Assembly: GCA_030248135.1 (NCBI GenBank)
Contig: JASANC010001303.1
Location: 31,798-95,797, forward strand
Direction: 5' to 3'
From: Theristus sp. LFF4_11
Lineage: Eukaryota; Nematoda; Chromadorea; Monhysterida; Xyalidae
Length of the DNA: 64,000 nt
In this document: piece by piece, positions 24,110 through 37,212 of the stretch
Layout: each line of letters begins with the position of its first letter
How positions within the stretch are numbered: the stretch's first letter is position 1
The notes under the pieces: model-generated
What the model saw: the letters and a program-made list of their open reading frames with translations, nothing else
The model's database searches: none
What the model was told of the DNA's origin: nothing
Position numbers and translations under genes: made by a program

Positions 24110-25200
24110 TGTTGTTGTGCCTGGAAGCACCCTTTTACGACGTTCCGTGATTTGGGCTGGAAATGACAATGCTCATGTATTAAAAATGACAATAACTTGA
24201 GACAGGATTGCACACATTTTGTGATTGCTGCATTGAGAAGGGGCCGCATTTTTTGGAGGAAGTTGCTTAAAGAATGAACTCCATAAAAAAACAGAGCCTG
24301 TCAGTCAAAGACGCTAATCATTACTGAAAAAATTAAGGCAAGCTTGTTAAAATTATTCAGTAGTGATGGAAGTGATGAAAGTTTGCTTAATTCAAATAAC
24401 GCTATTGTTGGTGTTTGGTCAGAAATGTAAAATGGAACTGCACTTGGCACGGTAGTCTAGAAAGCAAAACCGATTTTCAGATGCAATTCAAAATGTTGCC
24501 CCTGTTGTTTGAATCTTGGAAGTCTGACTGACTCCTTTGAAATTGGGAAATGTTGAGTTATTGGAAACAAGTCTGAACTAAACTGTCAACATTTCCACCA
24601 AACCGACTTTCGCGCATCAAAAAGCTGGAAGGAAAGTTATGATCAAAACAGACAAAGTTATGCAATACACAAGAAACAGAGAGCGCATAGCAAACAAAAC
24701 AAAAACGAACTTCCTTCATATCCAGCACGCTGATTGGCTGCAATACGCCGTTAGGACCAATCAGATTGTCTGTATCGACTGTAACTTTGTAACTTTGCGC
24801 AGAACGAACGATGTTTACCGAATGCACAATGTTCATCATCGTTTCATTCAGTTATTTGGATCTATCTGCAAAATAGTGCACAGCCACACAGCGTGAACGG
24901 TATGCCACAAAATTGTGCATAGTTCTCCAGCAATACATTCCTTCTATTCCAATGCATTTCTGTGTTCAGCATACTTTTCACTTTGCACTATCAGCAAGCA
25001 TTCTGCACTCTCTTTTGCGAGACCAAAAGATAATGTCCGAAAGTTTGATGGAAGTGATGGGAGGTCAAGGCAAAATTATTTCTAGATATTTTGTATGTTA
25101 TTAGGGTGTATACAGGTATACGGGTATATTATTCTCCAACAACGCAACACACGACTGAATGGACATAGTCTAATGTTAGACGGATGATAAAGACACAAGG

Positions 25201-25400
25201 AATACGGTAATTAACGCATTATGGGTTTGCTGGGTCTCGAGACGATCTTTAACTGTAAAGCGGGGATCGAGTCAAAGGGTGCAAAGTCGACTCATTTACG
25301 GTGTGCGCACGTATCCATTAGTTCCTAAATCTTGTATTCTTGTTAGTTTCAGCCCGAATTTTTGCTGATGAAGAAAACTGGTTACGGTAATTACCGTATT
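25201..25400. mobile_element. Possible MITE, 200 bp
   Basis: Bounded by the inverted pair AATACGGTAATTA and TAATTACCGTATT (13 bp). A single copy is seen here. The CCGTA-type end resembles the elements at 29246 and 63025. Confidence 0.3.
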
Positions 25401-28400
25401 TTTGACATTCAGTTACATCTTCGGCAAACAATTCAGGCATGTGAATTTTGTACATGTATCTCTGCATGTAACTGTATATCGGTTAATTTGGAGATGCTTT
25501 AACAGTGGGTCTTCTTTCTTCACTTTTGATAATGGTGCTGAAGCTGAGATGCTTACGTTTTACACGAAAACTTAAAAACAATCGCTTCTCAATCAGCTTT
25601 CTGCAAAAGTGACACGAAACTAATAATGAATGATAAATAAAGAACTTAATTTATAAGGAATTTATAATGCCAGAGATGCACAAATGCGCAAACAAACGTT
25701 TTTTTGTGTAGCTTGCTTTCAACGTCTGCCTGCACAAGTCAACACCTCCAATGGGCTACTTTTAACTTTGAATAACTAATCTTCCGTCCGTTTTTCAATC
25801 AGCAAAGTCAACAAACACACCGCGGTGACTTTTGTCATTTTCTTGGTGATGCATAAAACACGGTACCTTTCCATACAGTCAACAACAACAGTGGTGTGGT
25901 GCACTTTACATATTTTGTTTGTGTCGTGAAGACAACATTAATAAAACCGAAAAAACCAAACTATCATTTTGTGACAAACCTGAAAACCGGAACAAAAAAT
26001 AAGAAAAAATAGACGAAAAAGCTAAGTTTAATGCTTTCAACGACATAAAACATCAATTATGCTCACCGAACGCAAAAACACCCGAAATTGTGTCAATGAC
26101 AGCCCGTGTTGTAAAAAAATGTATAGCGGATGGACGAACAGCAATAACAAACCGCTGCCTGGTTTCCTATAATTTCTAACACGCGCAGTGCAGATGCGCG
26201 CACCCTGTTTTTTTTTCAGTTAAAGTGAAAAAAATTAGCAGCAATTGTGCACAGTGTGGTGACTCATCCGTGGTCGTTCAAATGAAAATATTGCAAAACA
26301 GGTTCATTTTTCGAGAAAAAATGTGTGGGCAAGATGGCCGACTGACTGCAGTCGCTGTGTGATGCACCCAAAATGAGATAAAATAAATAGCATTTTTGCC
26401 AGAATTTCAAGGATTTTTTGCTGACAGACTGCTGCGAAACAAAGCACTTACGCAAAAAATAGCAAAAATGCTATAAATTACATACCCGGTGTCGCTGGCT
26501 CGTTTTTGCTCTTTGTTTATTTGGCAGCTGAGCACACAAAAAATTGAGAAGGATGAAAAAATTTCAACAAACAATCAAAATGCGAGACACGAACAGACAC
26601 CTGCTGATGAGACACAGTCAACGATGTTTTTGGTGGATAAATTTTAGGACACCGAACATTTGCACCACACTCCAGCGCAGTACAACTTTGAAAATTTACA
26701 TTTACTAATACCCTAAAAACGGTATTTTGCAAATGTAAGGAAGAACATGAGCCCGTCAGCCAATCAACAGTAGTTTGGATTTTCAAGAAGATTGGAATTT
26801 TTATACGTCACAGCGGGTAGAACGGGACAGCGCAAAAGTGCTGAGACCAAATAAAACATTTTGAAAAGCTGCCAATTTTTGCAGCCATTGAAAAAAATTT
26901 GAACACCGGCAATTTTCGCGCCAAGCCACATTTCATTCTTTGTCTAGTTTTCTGGTCTCGCAGTGGGTGTCGTCAACACAAAGTAAAATTTTATGATTAA
27001 TTTAAGAAGGAATGGATGTTTCTTGATGAATATACAGCGTAACCAGTTTATATGACTGAATGGTATTGCTAATTTTAGCAGTGCAATGATGAAAAAAGAA
27101 AAATGCAGATGAAGAATGAGACATTATAAAAATTCTAAAATCCGTATCAAATTCCTTGCCCAAACGTACCTAAGTGCACGAGCATATCAGCATTTGAATC
27201 TGCATCTACATTTGCATTATTTTTCTGCGCGGGTGTTGAAAAATAGAGGTTCAACAAGCGAGGCAGAGTGTTACACGATGTAAATCCAGATATGCAACAT
27301 ATTGGCAACAAAAACAGTCATATGCAACCGAAACTTCTGAGTGATTTATTATTGATCTGTTGATAAAAACTGGCAGTATCAAATTTCCGACGTCTCATAA
27401 CACAGTCAGAATATACAGGCACCAAATCGCTGCACTCCATAATTTGCAACATAAACAAATTCATCGTAAAGTTCACGGATCGCGGTTGGGAAAACAAAAA
27501 TATTGACGGGGGATCAGAGAGAAACTCAATGACAACATATTTTTATTTTTCAACAGCACGTCTGCGTGAAGTAGTTTTGTTGTTTTTGCTTTGTTTTTTT
27601 ACGTGTTTTGAAAGTTTCAAAACAGCTCAACTGCCGACTTTTAAAAGATTTCAAAATTTGATACATCACCCAACGAACATAAAAAGTTTTAGCGCAGTGC
27701 GGATCAAAAGATTATCAAAACATTATTTTCAACATACTGCAATACAACAGGCGGGAAAATGGGCGAAAAAAGTAAAAAAAGTGTCGGTCAAAACGACAAG
27801 AAAAAGAAGCCGACAAAGTTCTTTGCAAGAAAAACACAAGTGTGCTACTGCTTGGAACAAAATATACACAAAAAACTTTGTTTTCAAAAATAGTAAACAA
27901 AAATACCCATTGTGCAACCCACACACGCTTTGTTGCTTTCAGGAAAAGACGGCTTTTTTGCACCAATTCCTTCGCACGCATCCATTTGTCACCCGATATG
28001 CTGCTCGCTTGTTTGTGATTTAGCTATTTGACAAAATTATGGACTGAAAATTGCAGCGTTTTATGAAGGTTTTCGTTTTCGTACAAGAAGCTTCCGTGAT
28101 TACATTTGAAAAATGTCGCCCAAAACATTTGAAACGTCGTTTTTTTCTTGTTTTCTCGTTTTCTCCCAAATTATCTAGATATATGAAAACATAATTAAAC
28201 AAAACTTCAATCTTGAACGCTTTTTGCTCATTAAAATTTGGTTACACCGCTCAAGAAAAACGACAAAATTCATTTCGCGTCAAAGTCCATTCCAAAGTTG
28301 CAGCAAACATTTCATTGGCTTTTTTGCGTAACTTGAAACTTTTGGCCCGAATTTTGGAACGGTATAAAAATTTAGCGTAGAGTCAATTTTGGCATGGACT

Positions 28401-29245
28401 TTGGCATTTTTTTTGAGCGAGTAACGCAGTCGATGAGTCAATGTTTCTGAAATTATAGAAGCAAATGATGCAAATTATGAAGTTTTTTTATTCGTCAAGA
28501 CGGTGACTGTTTATAACGCCAGATTTAGAAAAAAATCCATTTATTGGTTCTATCAGCAAGAGTCAGCATGTTTTCTTTCATTTTGGGTGTGTTACAGTTT
28601 AAACGTTAAACGTTTAAAGTACGTTGAAACGTTTTCTTATCACGTTTTAAAAATTCATTTTATTAAAATATACACCTCTCTGCTATTTTCAGTTTATCTA
28701 AAAGGCAAAAAACCAAATGCTAAAGGGGGCTTGAAAACATACGCCCTGCAGAGGTAATCCAAACTGCAAACAATTGGGTCTTTCGATAAAACAAAGCCAA
28801 ATTGATTCGTCGTAAGCAGAGAATAAATAACCTTTTTTCAAACAGCACACAACATATTTTTAGAAAGAAGAACCAGAAATATGATGAACAGCATCATTTT
28901 TAAAATGGAGAAAAATCATACAAAATATAAAACACGTATACAATATTGTTTTGCCCAATGATGCTTCCACGAAACACATTTCATTCTGCTTTGTTCCGTT
29001 TTATGGTCTATAAAATTGCTTAAACCTATACCAGAGTCAAACAAAGACGAACAACACCCCCATCTCGTAAAAAAATGTGTAGAATAATTTTTTTTTCGGG
29101 TGTGTTGAATGACTTCATCTTTGTCCAGGAGACGTATGTACACGAGAAGCAAGTAGTCCACTATATTGCATGGCACACTGGGGAGAAAAATTAAATAAAA
29201 TTTTGAGGATCATATCACGGAACATATGTAGAGTGATGAGAAATT

Positions 29246-29513
29246 ACCGTAAAGTCTTGCATATAAGGTTCCTCTCACTTATAAGACCCCCACCCAAAAG
29301 TGGGCGGAGTGTCACACGGCGGGAAACCAAAAAATTCAAAATTTTGACTTGGTCGAAATCCTCCCCCGTTTATAAGGCCCGGAATTCCTAATGTTCGCTT
29401 TATAAGACCTCCTCCCACTTATAAGGCTGTCACACGAAATACCACTTTTTTCAGAAATTTTTGATTTTCAAATTTATATAAGGAGACCTTATATGCAAGA
29501 CTTTACGGTATTT
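29246..29513. mobile_element. MITE with TACCGTAAAGTC termini
   Basis: Terminal inverted repeats of about 24 bp: TACCGTAAAGTCTTGCATAT at the left and the matching ATATGCAAGACTTTACGGTA at the right. The interior carries several CTTATAAG words in both orientations. The ends begin and finish with TA, as expected for Tc1/mariner-type target duplications. No open frame. Confidence 0.8.
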
Positions 29514-31074
29514 GCAAACTGACGATAATAAATTCAAACTCATTTTATTCAAAAACAAACAAAATTGATAAGCTCACCGGATGTCATGGCTGTTTTTTTT
29601 CAGTGAATATTGGCCAAGTTGCTGAACACACACCAATTCAAATAACTACCATCCTGAAGTTTGAGTTATTTATGAACATGCCAACCAGAAATTTATTTTA
29701 ATTATTTTTTAAAGTTTTATAAATAAAGTCAGTCAAAAAGCTTTTTAAAATTTTAAAATTTGATTTTTCAATATTTTTATTTTTCAAAGCCATAAAATTT
29801 ACCTGAGAGCACTCAACTGTAAAAAGCAATAAACAAGCGAGAAGGACTATTCAGCTGTCGTTATCAGAAAGTAATGGTGTTAAATTTTAAAAGCACTGAA
29901 AAGAAATTGCTCCAATTCTTTTGATGCTGTTATCAGTTTGCGCGTTGCAATAATGCATTGATTATGCACTGTGGACTGTGCTCGCTCGAAATGGAACAAC
30001 ATTCTTGCCTTGTGGCCAAAACAATTCTCGTGATCTGCTTATCTGATATGAAGCGTTTTATTGGTTTTTTACAAGAAAACAAAAAATTATGATATTTTAT
30101 AAAAAAAACGCCAAAGCACATACTTGAATGAAGGACTGAAATTACTTTGATGGCATTGTTTCAAATGCGCGCATTGAGCCGCAGAAGCAAAATCAACGAT
30201 AATACCTAATTGCCACAACAACGGGTGCCCACTGCGTTCTTCAATCCAAGAAAACTTCACGTGCTTGAAACTTGAAATTTTTGACAAAAAAATAAAAACA
30301 ATAACTGTGTTGCAATCTTCAGTTTTCTTTCTGCATACACATTTTCCATAGTTCAACAAGTTTTTTTAATTTTTCTCATCCATCACAGGTGTGTATTCAA
30401 AGGCAAACAAAACGAAACAGCCTTGAGGCTGAGCATGCGCACATGGTAAAGGTGTTTTACTGTAGTTTTAATCATGTCCATTCGCGAGCGAAGCGCAGCG
30501 CAGCGGACAGCGGATGAGACATAATATGGCCCGTCTGTCGCTCGCGCGTAAATTCCTAACTTACTTTGCCTCGCTCTGTGAACATAAACGGAGCTGAGAA
30601 TTTTTTATGCGACACACAGGCAGATAATCCACAGATACACTGTGTGCACGAGAAATTTTTTCGTGATGATCTTCTACACACGCTGTGTGCGTATTTTATC
30701 AATTCTGAAAGTGAAAAAAATTATTCTTGTTTACCCCTTTTTTTCCGGCTATGTCATCAAATGTGTTCGCAGTTTCAGTGATACAAAGAAAATTCTGACT
30801 GTTATGAGAAAAACATTTTCTAGGGTAAAAATGTTTGGGATTTTCAAATTTCGCATTCATTTTTTTCTCCGATGCTTCCCAAGGCTTAAAATTTAGCTTG
30901 TTTGTACAAAATTACGAAAAATGCTTATTTTGAAGTGTATTTCCGATTTCTGCGCGTGAAACAAACCGTTATTTGACAAATAAAAAAATTTACAGGGGTA
31001 ACCAACAACGGAGAATTTGAATTTGACCTTTATTTTTTGAAAAAGTGAAAAGAATAGCAGTTAAATACCAAAGT

Positions 31075-31440
31075 CGTGACGATTTCGGGCGAATCGGCCG
31101 TGGAAGTTGGCGAAATCGGTCCAAAAACAAAAAAATGAGAAACTGATGTTTTCCAGGGTAATTCAATGCGCTGATCACGGATTTTGGGTTAGTTTTCTTA
31201 TGTGAGCAACTCTAGATACTGAATCGTGACGATTTCGGGCGAATCGGCGATGGAAATTGGCGAAATCGGTCCAAAGGCAAAAAAAATGAGAAACTGGTGT
31301 AGTCCGCGGTAATTCAATCCGCTGATCACGGATTTTGGGTTAGTTTTCTTGTGTGAGCAATTCTAGGTACTGAATCGTGACGATTTTGGGCGAATCGGCC
31401 GTAGAAATAGCATAGGCGAAATCGGCCTAAAAAGCGAAAA
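31075..31440 (+). repeat. 149-150 bp satellite array, copy B
   Basis: About two and a half units with the GTGACGATTTCGGGCGAATC anchor at about 31077 and 31226 and a diverged one at 31378. Confidence 0.85.
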
Positions 31441-31504
31441 ATGAAAAACCTGAGTCGAATTGTGATTTTGGTCCGACCTTCGGGGCTTATGTAAAAGTCA
31501 GAAT

Positions 31505-32546
31505 ATTATCTAAAAATGCGGGAGACGCATATAAAAGGAGGAATATGGCCTTGTGTAAGCAGTGAAAGACTTGGCTCGACAACGCTTTTCAAGTCTCTGA
31601 TGTGGTACACACGGATACAAGTACATAAGAGTCATATTTTTGCGCCGCGTTTGTTTGTTTGTTTTTGAAGCACGCCCCCCCCCCCCACCGATTCCGGAAA
31701 CCCGAAGGTAACAAACTCCGGTGGGATTGGGGAATGGACGGCTCACCATCCCGTGGAACCAATACCCTCGCCACGTGAGCGGGACAGCCTCTAAGCCCCG
31801 CTCTGTCCTGGCGGCATCAGTGATCTTAGCCCGATTTCGGTTTCGGTGGCCTGCGGTCGCTATATCCCCGGAGGGCAGCGAATCCGAAACTTTCGTTTTC
31901 GTTTTCGTTTTGCTGAAAAGCGTAAAACTTTAAAGTTATTTTTTAATTGTCCTCTTCGATTTAATCTAAAATCACGCCATGTGCGAAATTCTGTAAATTC
32001 TGTGCAAAAACAGAAAAATCAGAGATTGCAAAACATTGTTGCATGTAGCTTTTTCGTTGTTGTTAACGTACGCACCGCTGTGTACACACCAGCACCAGTG
32101 AGAAAAAGGAGTTGTCTTCCGTTGATTTTCACCTTTTTTACCGGTGTCAACTTCAACTAGTGTGGCAGGATAAACCGTCTGTCCCGTGAGTCATTGCCTT
32201 TGCCACAAGAGACCTTGCGTTCCGCAATGCTTCTGTCTTCCGCAATTTGTCCTGGACAAACCAGTGTCAGCGAGCTAAAGTCTGATTGTTATTTTAGTAG
32301 TTTTAGTGGTCGCTAAATGCCCGAAATCCGCAAATGTGAAAGTTTCATTTGTCTACAATACAAAGTACGAGGGTTGCCATGTGCAACCGAAATCATAAAT
32401 AAACGGCGCAAAAATATGGCTCTTATGTACTTGTATCCGTGTGTACCACATCAGAGACTTGAAAAGCGTTGTCGAGCCAAGTCTTTCACTGCTTACACAA
32501 GGCCATATTCCTCCTTTTATATGCGTCTCCCGCATTTTTAGATAAT
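31505..32546. mobile_element. Long-TIR element, copy B (about 1.04 kb)
   Basis: Best-preserved copy. Both ends read ATTATCTAAAAATGCGGGAG inwards and the inverted repeats match for about 150 bp with few differences, including [25 protein letters not shown] promoter sequence in each arm. The interior is as in copy A. Open frames inside are short and differ between copies. Confidence 0.85.
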
Positions 32547-32644
32547 CAATTTTTGTGGAAATGTGTAAAATAAATGCAAAAAGTGGTCAGGTAAAACACA
32601 TTTCGTGTTTATTCAGGAAACGGAACAGAGAAAAAAACAGCCGT

Positions 32645-32855
32645 GAACAGCCTTAAAGGCCCATTCATGCGCGCGCGTTGACGCGTGCTGACGCGCGCTA
32701 ACATGAACGTGCGTATGATTGTGTGTATGTTCCAAAACTGAAGCGCGCTGACGCGCGCTGAAGCGCTGTTTTTTGCTTCGTGAATGTGTAGCTTAGTGAC
32801 GCGCGTCAGCGCGCTTCAGCGCGCTTCAACCTCCATGAATGGCGCTTTAGATGAT
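32645..32855. mobile_element. GC-rich hairpin MITE (GCGCGC/TTCAGCGCGCTTCA)
   Basis: Left edge TTAAAGGCCCATTCATGCG, right edge CATGAATGGCGCTTTAG; internal arms are rich in GACGCGCG and CAGCGCGCTTCA. A related but rearranged copy lies at 48600-48914. The ends resemble those of the CATTCATGAAGC family. Confidence 0.7.
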
Positions 32856-33264
32856 CATCTATTGCTGCTCTGCTTTTTCTTCTGTGTGATTAATAGCATG
32901 AAAAAATGCATTATATTTTATACTGGCAGATATTAACGCCACGCCGTTAACTGATAAATACAATCAACATTTTTATGAATTTTGGCTTTTTGAACCGTGT
33001 GCCTACGACCCGGACTAAAAATGCACTAAATTTTGATCCATCTAAAAAAATTTATGAGCCAGATATCTATATGATGACTACCATTTTTGTTCGAAATTCG
33101 TGAAAATTTTGCTAATTTTAAGTAAAATACGCTTTTATACTTAATTTTAGCGTACCTATCTAGGTATCTATCCAATTTCAAATTTTTGATCACACCGATT
33201 TGTATACATTTTTAAAAGTGATTTTTTTGATTTCTGATCAGAGGTTGCATGCAATGGGTCGTTG

Positions 33265-33350
33265 TAGGTTCCTAATCCTAAACCTTAGGATTAAGGTTTA
33301 ATCTTAATCTTAATTTAAGATTAAACTAAGATTAAACTAATCATCACGTA
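33265..33350. repeat. Imperfect palindrome of TTAATCTTAA type
   Basis: AT-rich stretch with alternating CTTAATCTTAA and TTAAGATTAA words able to fold on itself, about 270 bp upstream of the SWI3 start codon. Function unknown. Confidence 0.45.
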
Positions 33351-33618
33351 ATTGCGTGATGCATTACGCAAACCCCCAAATGGGAAAATTTACTCCAGCT
33401 ATCTATATCGCCCCCCCCCCCAACCCCTCGGCTCTGGAACAACTATGTCAACAACCCAGTGAAAACTCATTTTTTTAACGATTTTCAGGTGTCTTTTTCT
33501 GTTCTGTCGTCGTCACGTCATCCCAATTTTTTAAAGCCTTTTTTAAGTGTCAAAAAAGCCAGAGGAGAGGACAGAGGACTGGGAGGAAATCCGCGAAAAT
33601 CAATTTAAAAAACCGAAA

Positions 33619-36600
33619 ATGCAACGAAAGAACGACGGCACACCGAATTTTCGGTTCTTCGAGGCGGCCGACACGTTGAACCAAATGGAGAACATCAAAA
33701 CATGGCTGATAAAAAACCAAAAGAAGGTGAGTGGGACTGTGGGAGTAGGAGAAATGAAAACAACCAATTCATTCAGGTAAAAACCGCTCCGTGCAGGTAA
33801 GAACCTGCCAGCACCGGTGCAGTACCGCTTTTTACTAAAAACCCAAAGAGAACAAGAATCGTCGCCGTTTGTCGAAGTTCTTAATTTTTGTTTTGAAAAC
33901 CCACCCCAGTACCCCACTTGAAGAAGAATTGTAGAATACCAGATTTAAAACGTATCATCTCAATTTGCTGAACTTTCCCTTGCTCTTAAACCATAAAAAC
34001 TCCCGTTGCTGCTGAAAGCACTCCTGTTCCTCTTCGTATGTCGAGTCGTAGTCGCCTTCATGCTCTTCACCACAACCATTCAGCGAGTTTTTCTTGCATT
34101 TGCTCACACACTTTTGTCCAGTACGTGCAAAGCGAGGGCCTGACGGCGAAGTCGCTGTCGAGTCTGACCACGCAAATCATGCAGTTCCAAGAAGACACGC
34201 TCGGCAAGCGAACCACCGACGCCACGTTCACGAAGATTCCGGTGTGGTTTTTATATTTTTTTCAGTTGCGTCAAGTTTTTCTAAATTTGTAACATTTTGA
34301 AAAATAAAAAAAACTAATAATTTTGATTTTTTTAGCGTGGACGTTTGTCGGAAATGTGTCGTTGTTGTTTTTTTTTCAGGCGTCGTTGTTCTGCAATTTC
34401 GAGCCAAATGGTAGTCTGTGTCACATTCTGACGGCCGCCTATAAATTCAAATCCGAGCGCAATTGGTGAGGGAGACGGCGGGAATTTCGCTTGACTTTGT
34501 AAAAACTAGAACAGAAAACTATAAAACAGTGAACTTTGACGCCCAATTAAAATTAAAATCGTCACCCTCGTGGCCTGGTGGTAGTGCGTTAGACTACAGT
34601 CTGTGCGCTCGGGGGATCGAGCCCCGCCGAGGGGTGTATAGGCACTGAATGACAGAGAAAACTCGATGGGCGCCCTACTCAATGGCGTTCTGTACGCTTC
34701 TCTGGATTAGCCCTGACTAAAAATTCCAACCACAACAAAATCAAGTCCAACTTTCACAATTTTCAAGGCGCAAGTTCGACTTCACGTCGCCGTCAAAAGT
34801 CGACATGAATGGTGAGATGCTCGTTGAGATCGAGCGTGCGTTGCAACAGTCCGCGCATTTACCGCAGAAGCGAATCTTTTTCCACCCGGAACTGGCGGTT
34901 GATAAGGAGCTGGTGGCGAAGTTGAGGAAACTGGTGGAGAAACACCATGGGAAGGTGGTCGAGGATGAAGCGCAGGTATGAACGCACTTAAGGCGCATTC
35001 ATGTTGCAGTATTTAGTTAACACAGCTGCGCGGGCACTAAATACTGCAACATGAATGCGCACTGAATACTGCAACATGAATGCGCACTTAATGTTTGATA
35101 TTCATCAGGTTTGCAAGTTTTGTGGTCGAAACCGCATTGTCGATTCGAGTCCCGTTTCGTTTTCATTTACGTCATTGGTAATCAACCAATCATCTGATTG
35201 GCTTATACTGACTGATTGGTTCAACCAGCTCAATGCAGCAAAATGGAATGAACATGCCAGAAGGCACCGTCATTATCCATGCCTTATAGCTTGTTTGTTT
35301 GTGTCATCATGTGTGACGTACACGGCTAAACAAACGAAAAGTTAAAACAATAGCAGCTAGATAACCGATTTCGGGCGAATCGGCCGTGAAAAGTAGCGAA
35401 CTCGCTCCAAAAACCAAAAAATGGGAAAACGGTGTAGTCCGGAGAAACTCAATTTGCTGATCACGAATTTTGTGTTAGTTTCTCGCGTACCTAAATTTGG
35501 CAGAATATTTTCTGCGAAATGCGTCCGATATATTTCAGGCATCTCACGTTCTGTTCCCGCCGATTCCAACGGACACCTCGGAGCTGGTAAGACCGACGAT
35601 GCGCCGCGAGATGGGCGTCATGGTGCATTGGCTGTACACACCGGACAGGTGGGACATGGAGAACTGAGAACGGACGAGTGAGGCACAGAGAACTGGCAAC
35701 TGGTGTGGCGTTGGTAGCGCGCTGCAATCGCCGTGCGGATTGGTGCATTCGTTAGTGGCGCTGCGATGCTGCCCAGTGCTTTTATTTTATGCTCATTATT
35801 CAGCACACCACAAACGACAAGCATTTCACAAAGTCAAAACAGGTCCCAATAAGTAATTCCAAGAAATTGCAATGAAAGTTTGAACATTGCTCTGTGCACA
35901 TATCCTGACAAAATTGTCGACACTCAAAAACCCAAAAGTGGTCCCAATTCAGCTTAACCCAGTACCCCCACCCAACTGCAGCGAGTGATTCAGCCAACGC
36001 TTTGATTGATTCATTCTTTCACATTCCCCAAATCGTCCACCATTTCTGCTGCAGCTATGACGCATGGCAGCACAACATGTGTCTCGACATCGAGTTGGAG
36101 ACACCCGCTAAGCCGCAGCGTTACAAACTCACCGCTAATTGGCTCCTGGACATGGACAAATACAACGAGTGGATGAACGAGGAGGATTATATGCTCACGT
36201 TGCCTGGGGTTAGTCTGTCGATATGAAATTTACAAAACGCAATTTTTTTCTGATTCTTTATTTTAACGCACACCATAGGTCATGGCAAACAGACGCAAAT
36301 TATCTGGATTAACTGAAGGGGCATTCATGAAGCAGTATTTAGTGACCGCATAGCTATGTTTTAGCACAAAACTGCAAGCGCAAAATGCAGCTAAACTGCT
36401 AAATCCCCATTCAGCAAACGGGTCGTCCGCATTCGTATACGGTGAAAGAATTCCTATCCATGATCGACTCCGATCGAAAGCCGGGCAAAACGAAGAAACG
36501 CAAGAAGTCGGCGTCGCCGGAGCCGGATCGAAAGAAGACAATTCGGTTTGGTTTTCCGAGTTCTGTTTTTTGCGAGAATCGAATGAAACTGAACGTTTCA

Positions 36601-37212
36601 TGCGGCGTTTGATGGCAGGAATTGTTGAGCTGTCTTGCAAAAAAACCGTTTTTGTTTTCAGAAAACGCAAACGTGGAGACGAAATAGAGGCCGAAGAGGA
36701 ACTGGAAGATGACGAGGCGTCCAGTGGCACACAACCAGTGGACATTCCAAAAGGTTTGCTGACTTCAGTTGAAGTAGAATTCAATTCGACTGCAGTAAAA
36801 TTTAGAATCCAATGCATTTTTTTGTTTTTGTTGGCCAGGCCAAATTGCAGAGAACCATTCTGCAACTTGGTTGTTTTGTTTTAGAATCTTTTTCACTATT
36901 AACGATCACAATGTCAGCAACGGTTTCTTACAATTCGGTCCATCTCCATCTATTTCCAATACTTCAATGTCTTTCAAACATCACGCGCCCGAAGGCTGAT
37001 ACGACCGGACAGAGTCAAAAAAGTCACTAGTAAATAAGTATTTTTGACGGGCACACACAGAATACAAGCTGTTGCTGGAAAACACGTCAAAAAAGATCCG
37101 TGCCAAACAGTATTATAATAAACGGGCCCATCAATATTTTTAGGGCGCGAACGAGACGCCGAATTCAATCCATCGAAGGGCGGCAAACTGGCGAATTTAG
37201 ATGACACCGCAG
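33619..37212 (+). CDS. swsn-1: SWI3 exons 1-9: N-terminal module
   Basis: Exons 33619-33726, 34122-34241, 34380-34465, 34768-34975, 35539-35648, 36055-36208, 36415-36545, 36662-36753 and 37144-37212. They encode the conserved N-terminal region of SMARCC (marR/chromo/BRCT-like): [54 protein letters not shown] and [10 protein letters not shown], followed by a basic [11 protein letters not shown] nuclear-localisation-like stretch and an acidic segment. Exon 9 ends DDTAG and joins directly to exon 10 in phase. Confidence 0.93.

Larger units (their letters stand above)
30469..32546 (+). mobile_element. Composite repeat, copy B
   Basis: Same order as copy A: left module from ATCATGTCCATTCGCGAGCG, a short satellite array, the bridge with CCGACCTTCGGGGCTTATG, and the TIR element. 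The left module matches the inverted copy at 54800-55391 closely, including ACACTGTGTGCACGAGAAAT-like and TTCTACACACGCTGTGTGCG segments. No transposase. Confidence 0.8.
19571..33618. other. 14-kb intergenic region between divergent genes, repeat-filled
   Basis: Separates the spectrin start (19570, leftward) from the SWI3 start (33619, rightward). It must contain both promoters and 5' UTRs, but I cannot point to either core promoter. Two composite repeats (21469-24109 and 30469-32546) and smaller inverted-repeat elements occupy about 40 percent. The remainder (19571-21468, 24110-30468, 32547-33618) is AT-rich with only short open frames lacking splice support or recognisable motifs. Confidence 0.7.

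Noticed and set aside
27529..28023. 164-codon plus-strand frame with a hydrophobic N-terminal run in the 14-kb gap
   Set aside because: Phe/Lys/Thr-rich composition follows the AT-rich base composition, no family motif, no splice partners, and the opposite strand is equally open.
34561..34738. Functional tRNA gene
   Set aside because: Boxes A and B are tRNA-like but the acceptor and anticodon stems are not intact and the unit continues into a common body and tail shared by four copies, so it is a SINE.
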